Shown here: positions 27,090 to 36,163 of the stretch, piece by piece | Numbering within the stretch: position 1 is the first letter of the stretch | Layout: each line of letters starts with the position of its first letter | Source of the DNA: Leptolyngbyaceae cyanobacterium | Lineage (GTDB): Bacteria > Cyanobacteriota > Cyanobacteriia > Cyanobacteriales > Aerosakkonemataceae | Assembly: GCA_036703985.1 (NCBI GenBank) | Contig: DATNQN010000052.1 | Span: forward strand, 1-64,000 | Reading direction: 5' to 3' | Length of the DNA: 64,000 bases | Notes under the pieces: generated by a model | What the model was told of the DNA's origin: nothing | Databases searched by the model: none | The model's input: the letters and a program-made list of their open reading frames with translations, nothing else | Translations under genes and position numbers: made by a program

Positions 27090-28418
27090 ATGGAAACGCT
27101 ACACCAACCAGAAGACATTATTGCCCAAAGGTATCGAATTGTTACACCATTGGGACAAGGCGGAATCGGCACGACTTATGAAGCCGAAGACCTCACCAAC
27201 TATCAGCGAGTAGCAATTAAAGTATTATCTCTACGCAACATTACAGAATGGAAAGTTTTAGAACTATTTGAACGAGAAGCCAAAGTACTCGCCAATCTCC
27301 ATCACCCGGCTATTCCTAAATACCTCAACTACTTCCACGAAGACACACCTAATGACCGCCGCTTCTACCTCGTACAAGAATTAGTTGGCGGTTCCTCATT
27401 AGCAGACTTAGTACAAAAAAATTGGCACGCTGAAGAATCAAAAGTTAAGCATATTGCCAGTCAAGTTTTAACAATTCTCGACTATCTACACTCTCTGAAA
27501 CCGCCAGTTATTCATCGCGATATTAAGCCGCAAAACATCATCATGCGCCAAGATGGGCAAATATTTTTAGTAGATTTCGGCGCAGTGCAAGATGTTTATC
27601 GTCACACCGTCAGCCGTGGCAGTACCTTTGTCGGAACTTTAGGTTATATGCCATTAGAACAATTTAGAGGACAAGTGGGTGCGGCATCGGATTTGTATAG
27701 TTTGGGAGCAACATTGCTGTTTTTACTAACTCATAAATCTCCAGATGATTTGCCCCAAAATCGTATGAAAATTGATTTCCGCTCTCAAGTCCAAATATCA
27801 AATGAATTTGCTGATTGGTTGGAGAAAATATTAGAACCAGCTATAGAAGATAGATTTCCATCTGCAAGCGTTGCTCTGGAAGAACTACGCAGTATCCAAG
27901 AGCCTACCCAGTTGGTGATGCCAAAGCGGAAGCAGCCAAAAGGTAGTGCTATTTTTTACCAAAGAACTAATAAAAGTTTGCTAATCAAGATTCCCGGTAA
28001 TATATACTGGCAAGTTCTTTTGGGATTAATTCCGGTTTGCTTAATCCTATTTTATTATAATAGTATGAGTATCATAAATATCATCTTATGGTTAACAACT
28101 TCTAGCCCTATTTTTACGGTAGGATTTTTAATTTTTTTCTGGGTGAAAAGTAATCCAGATTACTATTTAGAAATAAATGATAAATTTTTTTACTGTCGGT
28201 GGAAATTTCTTTGCTTTTGGGGCAATAATAAAATCAAGATAACAGATATCAAGAAAATCGAAGTAGAAACTAAGTTGAATTCTCAAGGCCAGAAAATTAC
28301 TAAGTGCCTGATTTCAGATGGTATAAATTTTTGTTATTTTGGAACCAAAATAACTATAGTAGAACAAAATTGGCTTGTAGCAGAAATTCAAGATTTTTTG
28401 CGGCAAATAAAATCTTAA
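27090..28418 (+). CDS. Membrane-anchored Ser/Thr protein kinase (tandem copy 1)
   Basis: A 442-aa kinase. The catalytic domain (about residues 14-275) is complete: GQGGIGTTYEAED Gly loop, VAIKVL, VIHRDIKPQNIIM, and LVDFGAVQDVY. Two membrane helices follow (about 318-340 and 345-368). The C-terminus (about 370-442) is a beta-rich cytoplasmic domain (DYYLEINDKFFYCRW, then KIKITDIKKIEVE) resembling a bacterial PH-like domain. It is paralogous to the next gene, 43 bp downstream, and the two are probably co-transcribed. The stimulus is unknown. Confidence 0.93.
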   Translation: METLHQPEDIIAQRYRIVTPLGQGGIGTTYEAEDLTNYQRVAIKVLSLRNITEWKVLELFEREAKVLANLHHPAIPKYLNYFHEDTPNDRRFYLVQELVGGSSLADLVQKNWHAEESKVKHIASQVLTILDYLHSLKPPVIHRDIKPQNIIMRQDGQIFLVDFGAVQDVYRHTVSRGSTFVGTLGYMPLEQFRGQVGAASDLYSLGATLLFLLTHKSPDDLPQNRMKIDFRSQVQISNEFADWLEKILEPAIEDRFPSASVALEELRSIQEPTQLVMPKRKQPKGSAIFYQRTNKSLLIKIPGNIYWQVLLGLIPVCLILFYYNSMSIINIILWLTTSSPIFTVGFLIFFWVKSNPDYYLEINDKFFYCRWKFLCFWGNNKIKITDIKKIEVETKLNSQGQKITKCLISDGINFCYFGTKITIVEQNWLVAEIQDFLRQIKS

Positions 28419-28461
28419 TAAGAAACCTTAGGTTGCCTTAGATTAAATTAGGGTAAAATAG

Positions 28462-29931
28462 ATGGAAAGCTTACATCAACCAGAAGATATTATTGCCGAT
28501 CGCTATCGAATTGTCACTCGCTTAGGACAAGGCGGAATCGGCACGACCTATGAAGCGGAAGACCTCACTAACTACAAACGAGTAGCGATCAAAGCAGTAT
28601 CCCTTCGCCAGATGGAAGACTGGAAAGTTTTAGAATTATTTGAACGAGAGGCGAGAGTTTTAGCCAATCTCCACTATCCTCAGATTCCCAAATACCTCAA
28701 CTACTTCCACGTAGATAATGATAATGACCGCCGATTTTACCTGGTGCAAGAATTAATTGGCGGTGATTCCTTAGCAAATTTAGTCCAAAAGGGTTGGCAG
28801 GTTGATGAAGCAAAAGCAAAACGAATTGCCCTACAAGTTTTAACCATTCTTAAATATTTGCACTCTTTGATGCCGCCAGTAATTCACCGAGATATCAAGC
28901 CACAAAATATCATTTTACGACGAGATGGACGAATATTTTTAGTAGATTTTGGAGCAGTGCAAGATGTTTATCGCTATACGATTAGTCGTAGCGGTACATT
29001 TGTCGGTACTTTAGGCTTTATGCCACCAGAACAGTTGAGAGGAAAAGTTGTACCTGCCTCGGATTTGTATAGTTTGGGCGCAACTTTACTATTTTTATTG
29101 ACCAAAAAATGGCCGGATGAATTGCCGCAGCGTCGGATGAAGATTGACTTCCGTTCTCAAGTAAATATATCGCATCAGTTTGCTGATTGGTTAGAGAAAA
29201 TACTCGAACCATTAGTGGAAGACCGATTTATTTCTGCTACTGAAGCTTTAGCAGCATTACAAGGAAAAGTGCAGATTACTCCTACTGTTAAGAAAATGCG
29301 ATCGCAACCAATTAGCGATCGTAAAAATATAGAAAAAACCAACAAAAATCAGTTCGTAGAAGTTCCGCCACCTGCTGGCAGTCGCATCATTCTCAAAAAA
29401 ACAAATAAAACTTTCCGATTCGAGATGTTACCCCCTAGAGGATGGATGTTAATCGCTCCATCATGTGCGTCAATCATTTTCATTTTTGCGTATAACTTGT
29501 TCGCCATTCCTTTATTGGGTATTCTTTTTGATTCTCTACAGATAATATTGGCGGCAGGTTCCTCTTTAATAATTGGAAAAATAGTGACCCTGTTACTTTA
29601 TTTTGTTCCTTATCTAATTGTTATCTTGCCTATACTAGATAAATTTGTCTTTCGTCGAGAATATATAGAGATTGATTCCAACCACTGTCGGTTATCTTCC
29701 CGAGGACTTTACTACAAAGGTCAAAGAATTTTGGCTACTGAAGATATCGAACTTGTCGAAATAAAAATTAATGTAGATTCAGATGGCAGCAAAACAACTA
29801 GCTGCGTTATCTGGGAAGGCGTACAACAATACACCTTTGGGTCAAATTTAACCGAAAGTGAAAAACAGTGGTTAGTCACTCAAATGTCAAATTTTATAGA
29901 GAAATTAAAAGCTTCAGCAAATCGCTCATAG
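28462..29931 (+). CDS. Membrane-anchored Ser/Thr protein kinase (tandem copy 2)
   Basis: A 489-aa paralogue of the preceding kinase; the first ~270 residues are nearly colinear. The catalytic residues are intact (HRDIKPQNII, LVDFGAVQDVYRY). It has a longer linker (about 285-330), two membrane segments (about 340-395) and a PH-like C-terminus (EYIEIDSNHCRLSSRG, then SCVIWEGVQQYTFGS). The divergence is concentrated in the membrane and C-terminal parts, so the two may sense different inputs. Confidence 0.93.
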   Translation: MESLHQPEDIIADRYRIVTRLGQGGIGTTYEAEDLTNYKRVAIKAVSLRQMEDWKVLELFEREARVLANLHYPQIPKYLNYFHVDNDNDRRFYLVQELIGGDSLANLVQKGWQVDEAKAKRIALQVLTILKYLHSLMPPVIHRDIKPQNIILRRDGRIFLVDFGAVQDVYRYTISRSGTFVGTLGFMPPEQLRGKVVPASDLYSLGATLLFLLTKKWPDELPQRRMKIDFRSQVNISHQFADWLEKILEPLVEDRFISATEALAALQGKVQITPTVKKMRSQPISDRKNIEKTNKNQFVEVPPPAGSRIILKKTNKTFRFEMLPPRGWMLIAPSCASIIFIFAYNLFAIPLLGILFDSLQIILAAGSSLIIGKIVTLLLYFVPYLIVILPILDKFVFRREYIEIDSNHCRLSSRGLYYKGQRILATEDIELVEIKINVDSDGSKTTSCVIWEGVQQYTFGSNLTESEKQWLVTQMSNFIEKLKASANRS

Positions 29932-29951
29932 TCCTTTCCCTTTTCCCTACC

Positions 29952-29982
29952 AAAAAAAAACACCCCCATCAAAATGGAGGTG
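29952..29982 (-). terminator. Intrinsic terminator of the DUF4278 gene
   Basis: On the minus strand a 9-bp stem (CACCTCCAT with ATGGGGGTG, one G-U pair; 29961-29982) with a 4-nt loop is followed by nine T (29952-29960). It lies about 37 bp past the DUF4278 stop. It also sits just after the convergent kinase gene. Confidence 0.85.
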
Positions 29983-30018
29983 CCCTCATGAATCAGGTAA
30001 AAGTAGCAAACTGGTGTT

Positions 30019-30441
30019 TTAACTTAACGCTGCATGACTGCGATCGTAATTTACCCGAAAAGTCGGATGAATCTTTCCTTGAATGCGGTTCCAATATTCC
30101 GAAACGTTAGCCGCCAATCCCACTTCTTTCGCAGAACGACTCAAAATAGACTGCTGGCGATTTTTAATTAACCGCTGATGCGCCATCATCAAAGAACGAG
30201 CTTTTTCTTCAGTAGAAACAACAGGCTTCTTCACAGGTGCAGTAGTTACCTCTGGAGTTCCTCCAGTTTGATAAGCAACACCCCGGTACTTAAGATTCAC
30301 CGTTTGTGGCACCACAGGAGCTTTTTTCAGATTGCGGAATCTCCAATCTAAGCCACGATATTTACCAGCAACTTGTTCTTCAGTTACTTCTATTTCAGGT
30401 TGATTGTACTCGTAGCTAACGCCTCTGTAATTAAGTTTCAT
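30019..30441 (-). CDS. DUF4278 domain protein
   Basis: A 140-aa protein. It has two copies of the short DUF4278 motif, MKLNYRGVSYEY at residues 1-12 and VNLKYRGVAYQTGG in the middle. The second half is basic and helical (EEKARSLMMAHQRLIKNR). This family is cyanobacterial and of unknown function. A strong terminator lies downstream. The upstream spacer toward smpB (30442-30694) holds no gene I trust. Confidence 0.9.
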   Translation of the reverse strand: MKLNYRGVSYEYNQPEIEVTEEQVAGKYRGLDWRFRNLKKAPVVPQTVNLKYRGVAYQTGGTPEVTTAPVKKPVVSTEEKARSLMMAHQRLIKNRQQSILSRSAKEVGLAANVSEYWNRIQGKIHPTFRVNYDRSHAALS

Positions 30442-30694
30442 GGTATTCGCCTCTAATCAGAATCGTAGTGAAATGAGGCGCGTTCCTTCGGGATATAATT
30501 CCCTACTTCCGTCTCCCCAAGCATCTAACCATCTGTTTGGCGCTTTACCTGAAGAGATGAACGATTTATTTCTGTATCTATTGTTACGGTTTTTCGGGGA
30601 AATGTCAAGTGCAACATAAAACTTTACAATAACTCCCCAACAAAATCTCGGCTTAAGTGCCACAGAGCTTGAATTTGGCGCTAAAGTGGCAAGT

Positions 30695-31162
30695 ATGAGC
30701 GAAAAAAGTACAGGAATTAAAATAGTTAGCGACAATCGCCAAGCCCGTTACCTCTACGAAATACTAGAGACATACGAGGCTGGCATTGAATTGAAGGGGA
30801 CAGAAGTAAAGTCTATTCGCGATGGGCGAGTTAACCTGCGAGATGGTTACGTCTTAATCCGCAATGGAGAGGCTTGGCTGCTGAACGTTCACGTTTCACC
30901 CCATTCAACCGCCAGCCAGTATTTTAACCACGAACCCCTTCGCACCCGCAAGCTCCTACTCCATAAGGAAGAAATCCGCAAGCTAATTGGTAAAGTCGAA
31001 CAAAAAGGCTTAACCTTAGTACCTTTAAAAATGTATTTGAAGAAAGGACTGGTTAAAATTAGCGTCGGACTTGGCAAAGGTAAAAAGCTTCACGATAAAC
31101 GGGAAGACTTAAAGAAACGCCAGGATAAGCGGGAAATGGAACGAGCAATCAAAAATTATTAA
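30695..31162 (+). CDS. smpB: SsrA-binding protein
   Basis: A 155-aa protein that binds tmRNA and drives trans-translation on stalled ribosomes. The family motifs are present: IKIVSDNRQARYLYEI, ELKGTEVKSIRDGRVNL, FNHEPLRTRKLLLHKEEI, LVPLKMYLKKGLVKI, and the basic tail GKGKKLHDKREDLKKR. I start at the ATG at 30695; a GTG at 30686 is also in frame. The tmRNA gene itself is not in this window. Confidence 0.97.
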   Translation: MSEKSTGIKIVSDNRQARYLYEILETYEAGIELKGTEVKSIRDGRVNLRDGYVLIRNGEAWLLNVHVSPHSTASQYFNHEPLRTRKLLLHKEEIRKLIGKVEQKGLTLVPLKMYLKKGLVKISVGLGKGKKLHDKREDLKKRQDKREMERAIKNY

Positions 31163-31174
31163 CCCAAAAATCTA

Positions 31175-31648
31175 TTATCTAATTGAAACTTGCAACTTAT
31201 AAGTTGCATTTCCTCTCGTTCCTCCCACGACAATTCGGTAGTCGCCTGTGGCAGGTAACGCACCACTAAAGCTGGTAGCTTCTTGCTTAATCACCCGCCC
31301 ATTGGGAGCAACCACATCAAAAACCGCATTCTGCTCGACGGAGGAAATACTGACGGTCATTCGTTGGCGGGCGCGAGCACCAAGCAGATAAGTATCTCTC
31401 GTGCCTCGTACTACCGCATCTTCTACAACTGCCGAACTCGTACCGCGAGCAAACTGAATGCGTCTAGTGCGATTCTGTTGGGCGATTAAGAATTCTGAAT
31501 TAACTGTTGTCCGTTCTGCCACAACAGATGCCGTTCTATTAGTAGCCACGGCATCTTGTTTTGGAGCTAAAAATAAGCAGGCACTAATTCCAATTAACGC
31601 CAATGACATTGCGGATTTTAGATTTAGTTTATCTTTGGGAAATGACAT
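31175..31648 (-). CDS. Exported PPC-like domain protein
   Basis: A 157-aa protein with a signal peptide (SAMSLALIGISACLFLAPKQ, residues about 12-32). The mature part has IQFARGTSSAVVEDAV, GTRDTYLLGARARQRMTVSI, DVVAPNGRVI and TGDYRIVVGGTRG, the strand pattern of pre-peptidase C-terminal domains. Related in type to the protein at 200-889. It is convergent with smpB. Role unknown. Confidence 0.75.
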   Translation of the reverse strand: MSFPKDKLNLKSAMSLALIGISACLFLAPKQDAVATNRTASVVAERTTVNSEFLIAQQNRTRRIQFARGTSSAVVEDAVVRGTRDTYLLGARARQRMTVSISSVEQNAVFDVVAPNGRVIKQEATSFSGALPATGDYRIVVGGTRGNATYKLQVSIR

Positions 31649-31763
31649 AGATAACCTTCACAAGAAATGAAAGAATTAGGAATCTAAGGTATATCTATAT
31701 CATCCTATCTTATTTTTAATTATTCCGGATTTTATTGATTAATAATTGATAATCTTGTCAAAA

Positions 31764-31952
31764 TTATCCTTCATACTCGCTATCTATTTCAATGTCAAGA
31801 GTTTCTTCATCAACCCTTACATATAAAATGTTAGGATGACAGCAAACTTGACAATCCTCTACATAAGATTGCTGTCCTCCGGCACTAAAATCAACAAATG
31901 TTAAATTCGATTCTCCGCAAAAAGCGCAGAAATACTCTCCTGTTGTTTCCAT
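31764..31952 (-). CDS. CPXCG-motif zinc-ribbon protein
   Basis: A 62-aa protein with two Cys pairs, CAFCGES near residue 9 and CQVCCHP near residue 34, and an acidic C-terminus. This is the pattern of the CPXCG-motif cysteine-rich family, probably binding one zinc. Function unknown. It lies 23 bp downstream of the SRPBCC gene on the same strand and is likely in one operon with it. Confidence 0.85.
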   Translation of the reverse strand: METTGEYFCAFCGESNLTFVDFSAGGQQSYVEDCQVCCHPNILYVRVDEETLDIEIDSEYEG

Positions 31953-31975
31953 CTATTTAACTCTTTTATTTTTAA

Positions 31976-32422
31976 TTATTTTTCACATTCCCGTTTCGTT
32001 ACTTCGTGACGATAGCGAAACATATCTCCTAATCTCTGCTGCACCCACCAACCTATTATTAATTCAGCAATCCATCCTCCAGGCAATTCAAAATCGATCG
32101 TGTCTGTTAACCTAGTTTTGCCATTTTCTTGGGCAAATAAATGCTGATGTACCCAATTTTCCATCGGGCCATAAATTTGTTTATCCGTGAAAAGTCGGTA
32201 CTTTTGGCATTCAGTGTGACGTGCCAACCATTTGATAGGAAATGGCCCCAGTAAAAGGCGAAATTCCGAAATAGCACCCACATCAAGTCCACCCTCTCGG
32301 CGAATTATTTCCACTGGTTGCCAAGGTGGTGTAAGTATTTGCAAAATATCCGATCTTTCATGAAAATTCCAGACTACTTCAACAGGTGCGTCAATCAGTG
32401 ATGAGTACTTAAACCGCAGCAT
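31976..32422 (-). CDS. SRPBCC (START-like) family protein
   Basis: A 148-aa protein with the lipid-binding SRPBCC fold: RFKYSSLIDAPVEVVWNFHE at the start, PMENWVHQHLFAQENGKTRL in the middle, and the long C-terminal helix. Members bind hydrophobic ligands; no ligand can be named. It precedes the CPXCG gene in the same orientation. Confidence 0.88.
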   Translation of the reverse strand: MLRFKYSSLIDAPVEVVWNFHERSDILQILTPPWQPVEIIRREGGLDVGAISEFRLLLGPFPIKWLARHTECQKYRLFTDKQIYGPMENWVHQHLFAQENGKTRLTDTIDFELPGGWIAELIIGWWVQQRLGDMFRYRHEVTKRECEK

Positions 32423-32525
32423 GATGGAATAAAGTTGGCTTGGTAGCTACCAACCTATAGTATAGTCCACAACTGCTCCGAGAAACTTACTTAAACTTAC
32501 GCATCAGACCTAGAGGGTTGATTCG

Positions 32526-32811
32526 TCAAATTAAAGTTCTCTTTCTGTCTTGCAGAATCATTAACAGCAATGCCGTTAAGTTGGTGTGATTCTCCACAGG
32601 CAAGGCTTGCAGCGCTAGCAGTTTTGGATAATTTATATCTGGATGCCAGCACTCCAAATTCAGGCTGGCGTTCAAATCACGATCTAATTTAACGCCGCAG
32701 TTAGCATATTTAAATATTCGTGCTGACAACAGCTACAAAGTTGCGAACTGGGGTAAAATCTGTCAAATTCGATCGCTGTTGCTCCATACCAATTAGCTTT
32801 GTAGCTTAAGT
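32526..32811 (-). pseudogene. 3' relic of an IS200/IS605-type tnpB
   Basis: Two frames carry the end of an OrfB/TnpB. Upstream: SYKANWYGATAIEFDRFYPS with CSCC. Downstream: FKYANCGVKLDRDLNASLNL, which is the second half of the zinc finger plus the RuvC-III Asp. A frameshift falls between them near 32720. No 5' part, tnpA or element ends are seen. Confidence 0.85.
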
Positions 32812-33048
32812 GTCATTTAAATCAATAAAAATCAACGCCAGAATCAGCAATTGCACTAGCCAAGCGATGATTCTCGAGCATACCGGAGACATTATATGAT
32901 GTATATTAAAAGGTTGAGTAAGTTTTAAATAAGTGAAGTCGCTTTGTTGTAAGCCAGAAACCTTCAAAGCTTTGACTGGTAAGGCTATGAGAAAAGTGAA
33001 TAAGTATCGTATACTACGCGATGGTAGTTAACAGGAGTAAAGATACTG

Positions 33049-33957
33049 ATGTCGGAGGCAGATAAGCCGCTGACAGTACCGAGGGAGTTGTTGGGGCCTC
33101 CCGGCGATTTTAATCCCACGCTACTTATGTTTATCGCCGCATTCGTGGTCATCGTAATTTCCACTTGCGGTTACTGGCGGTGGGAGTGGCCAGATTGGTG
33201 CTGTTTTGTCCTGAACGTGATTGCTTTGCACATGGCAGGAACGGTGATTCACGATGCGTCTCATAATGCGGCGCATCGCGATCGCGTAGTCAATGCTATG
33301 TTAGGGCATGGCAGTGCGCTGATGTTAGGTTTTGCTTTTCCGGTGTTTACGCGGGTTCATATGCAGCATCACGCTCATGTCAATGACCCTGAAAATGACC
33401 CCGATCATTTTGTTTCCACTGGTGGGCCACTTTGGTTGATTGCAGCCCGGTTTTTTTATCACGAGATATTTTTCTTTAAACGCCGTCTGTGGCGTAAGTA
33501 TGAATTACTGGAATGGTTTTTAAGCCGCTTGTTCGTAGCCTCCATTGTCTATATTTCCTGTCAATATGACTTTTTGGGCTACGTTCTCAATTTTTGGTTC
33601 TGCCCTGCTTTGGTAGTGGGGTTAGCTTTGGGGCTATTTTTTGATTATTTACCTCACAGACCGTTTAAAGAGCGGGATCGCTGGAAAAATGCCAGAGTTT
33701 ATCCTAGCCCTATTTTGAATATCCTGATTCTCGGCCAAAATTATCACCTAATTCATCATTTGTGGCCTTCAATTCCCTGGTATAACTACCAGAAAGCTTA
33801 TCGGGCTACTCAGCCTCTTTTAGATGCTAAAGGTTGCCACCAAACTTTGGGGCTTTTCGAGGGCAAAGACTTTTGGAGTTTTGTTTATGACATTTTTTTA
33901 GGGATTCGTTTCCATAATAAAAAGCACTCTGAAAAGCAGGTGGAAAACTTGTCCTAA
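33049..33957 (+). CDS. crtR: Beta-carotene hydroxylase
   Basis: A 302-aa membrane-bound di-iron hydroxylase of the desaturase-like type. In cyanobacteria CrtR makes zeaxanthin from beta-carotene and can act in nostoxanthin/myxol branches. His boxes are visible: HDASHNAAH, HMQHHAHVND and HLIHHLWPS, with DYLPHRPF between. Membrane segments are at about 25-45, 55-70 and 160-200. The start ATG follows GGAG at a good distance. A strong terminator follows the gene. Confidence 0.95.
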   Translation: MSEADKPLTVPRELLGPPGDFNPTLLMFIAAFVVIVISTCGYWRWEWPDWCCFVLNVIALHMAGTVIHDASHNAAHRDRVVNAMLGHGSALMLGFAFPVFTRVHMQHHAHVNDPENDPDHFVSTGGPLWLIAARFFYHEIFFFKRRLWRKYELLEWFLSRLFVASIVYISCQYDFLGYVLNFWFCPALVVGLALGLFFDYLPHRPFKERDRWKNARVYPSPILNILILGQNYHLIHHLWPSIPWYNYQKAYRATQPLLDAKGCHQTLGLFEGKDFWSFVYDIFLGIRFHNKKHSEKQVENLS

Positions 33958-33978
33958 AAACAGGTTAGTTTATCATTT

Positions 33979-34029
33979 ACAGCAGGTTCTCTTAAAAGGT
34001 TTTTTCCTGAGGGTAACCTGCTGTTTTTT
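33979..34029 (+). terminator. Intrinsic terminator of crtR
   Basis: The 10-bp stem ACAGCAGGTT / AACCTGCTGT (33979-33988 with 34015-34024) is followed by a T-run to 34029. It is 22 bp past the crtR stop. Confidence 0.88.
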
Positions 34030-34155
34030 GGCGTATTTAATTAAATCATTGAATGAGAATTATTTATCAGTTATCAAGGTGCAGATGGGGTATTTAAACT
34101 CTCTACTAAAGCCTACACTAATCACGATTAAATCGAAGATAAATTGTGTTAATTT

Positions 34156-34800
34156 CTAGCTTGTCTGAGAGCCAACCAGCCAATAGGTTATCATTTCTCC
34201 TTTTCCTTTGACTTTAATGGCTCCGCGCTTCTGAAAGACATACTTATCCTTAATTTGCTCGTAGGTGGCTTTTGTCACTTGAATACTTCCTGCTTCACCG
34301 GAAGATTCCATGCGCGAAGCAATATTGACGGCATCTCCCCACAAGTCATAGATAAATTTCTTGGTGCCGATGACGCCAGCGATGACAATGCCTGTATTAA
34401 TGCCGATGCGAATTTGAATGTTTTCTCCTCGTTCGATTTGGAAGCGATCGATCGCAGCTTGCATTGCCAGTGCCATATTTGCGATCGCTTCGGCACGATC
34501 GGCTCTTGGAATGGGTAGCCCAGCAGCTACCATGTAGGCATCGCCGATCGTCTTGATTTTTTCTAGCCCAAAGTGTTGAGCCAGCGCGTCAAAAGTAGAA
34601 AAAATCTCATTGAGTAAATTAACAATTTCAATCGGTTTTTAGCGAGCCGATAGAGGCGTAAAGCCAACAATATCGGCAAATAGTATTGTAACTTCGTTGA
34701 ATTGTTCGGCGAGCGCAGCGGGATTTTCTTTTAGCTGGTTTGCGATCGGCTCTGGCAGAATATTTAGCAATAATCGTACATCTGACTTCCTCGTTGATTG
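34156..34800 (-). pseudogene. Class III adenylate/guanylate cyclase, 3' relic with in-frame stop
   Basis: The conceptual frame reads [20 protein letters not shown], then [20 protein letters not shown], then TAA (34639-34641), then KPIEIVNLLNEIFSTFDALA and IKTIGDAYMVAAGLPIPRAD to the end of a normal catalytic domain (YDLWGDAVNIASRMES). Both metal Asp residues are in the pieces, but they are separated by the stop. The sensory N-terminus is absent. A 125-aa peptide from an ATG at 34533 would lack the catalytic half. Confidence 0.85.
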
Positions 34801-34938
34801 GGAAAATTTGGATGAGTAAGAGTGCTTTTGGAAATTGTCTGTTGGGAATCGGAGATTAAATTTTTACCGCAAATAAAAACTAGGTGTACGCAGATGCACG
34901 CAGATAAGAGTGCAATTTGTTCCGGACAAGATATTACC

Positions 34939-35982
34939 CTACAGCTTATTTACTACTACTATCTTTTCAGTTTTATCTATATTGATCTGCGCTAAACCAA
35001 ATTTTTGGATTACCCAAGCATTAGTAGTTAAATGCTGGCTAATTTCCGCAACTCGATATTGACTATTTTCCGATGCCAAAGCCGCAGGCAACAATAATTG
35101 GTCTGCCAAATGCACATCAACTGGCGCTACCTTTTCATGAAAATCCAAAAATTCCTCACAAGCCATTTCCGCCACTTTTTCCGATGGTAAACCCGGACGC
35201 CCAACTGCACTAAAACCAGCTAAATTATTTTGATATTCAGCCGTTAAGAAAATTCCCGCACCTTGTCCGATTCCTCTCTTTCGCAAAGGTGTTATCTTCG
35301 CTTTTAAATTCGCTTCTTCTTGTAAAAAATTCTCTGCCCGCAAAGCCATTCGATTCGGAATATGGGAAGGTAGTTGAGTTACTATCGCCACACCCCGCAG
35401 TTGTTGCAAACTCCCCCGTTCTAATAAATTAATTCCTCTTAATTGATGACCACCATTTACCTGCAACTCCACTTCTCCACCGCCTTTGGGATACCAACCC
35501 CAAGCCTTTAAACTGGCGGAAGCTTGCACGCCCATTCGACCGATCATCGGTAAATATACTTCTTCGATATAAGTAAATGGTGGACTAAAAGCAACGTGAG
35601 TTCCACCCCGCAAAGTTACCTGAGAATTTCCCGTTGCTAACGCCAAAGGCAATAAGATGGTTTGCAATACCAGGGTAATCGTACCAGCCGAACCGCCTTC
35701 TCGCGCATCGGAAACATCAAAAGTGTAATTCCCTGCTTTTACGGGACTGCTGGGGATAAATTCCAGCATTTGCGAACCGAGTTTATCCCCCCGTAGTTCG
35801 GATTGACAAATAGTGGCTGCTGCTCTCACAGAAGTGAGATGTTGCGCTGCTAGTCCAGGTTTGGGGCGTCCGGCGCGAATATTTTGAATGCGAATTGCTT
35901 CGCCAGTAATGGCGGAAAGACTAACTGAGGTGCGGAGTACTTGTCCGCCTCCTTCTCCATAAGAACCGTCAATTTCGATCAT
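34939..35982 (-). CDS. rtcA: RNA 3'-terminal phosphate cyclase
   Basis: A 347-aa enzyme that converts RNA 3'-phosphate ends to 2',3'-cyclic phosphates using ATP. Family motifs: IEIDGSYGEGGGQVLRTSVS, RAGRPKPGLAAQHLT, EGGSAGTITLVLQTILLPL, FSPPFTYIEEVYLP, KRGIGQGAGIFLTAEY, and VDVHLADQLLLPAAL with the adenylated His. No rtcB gene is adjacent. It is transcribed alone. Confidence 0.96.
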   Translation of the reverse strand: MIEIDGSYGEGGGQVLRTSVSLSAITGEAIRIQNIRAGRPKPGLAAQHLTSVRAAATICQSELRGDKLGSQMLEFIPSSPVKAGNYTFDVSDAREGGSAGTITLVLQTILLPLALATGNSQVTLRGGTHVAFSPPFTYIEEVYLPMIGRMGVQASASLKAWGWYPKGGGEVELQVNGGHQLRGINLLERGSLQQLRGVAIVTQLPSHIPNRMALRAENFLQEEANLKAKITPLRKRGIGQGAGIFLTAEYQNNLAGFSAVGRPGLPSEKVAEMACEEFLDFHEKVAPVDVHLADQLLLPAALASENSQYRVAEISQHLTTNAWVIQKFGLAQINIDKTEKIVVVNKL

Positions 35983-36163
35983 TGTTATAGTTAGGGGTAG
36001 GGGGAAAGGGAAAGAGAAGAAGCAAGAGAGACTGGAACTGGGTTTGGAGCTTTATTTTCTAATATTATTCCTAAAAATCTTTTTTGGCTGAAAGTCTTGT
36101 GTAGCAAGGATTAATGGGGTTTTCTCTAGAGAGAGTGATGAAAGAGCGTTAGATAGAAATTTC

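Noticed and set aside
30457-30735. A 92-aa minus-strand reading frame upstream of smpB
   Set aside because: It overlaps the smpB start, has no family resemblance and no ribosome binding site; a competing 47-codon plus-strand frame looks equally good. I treat both as chance.
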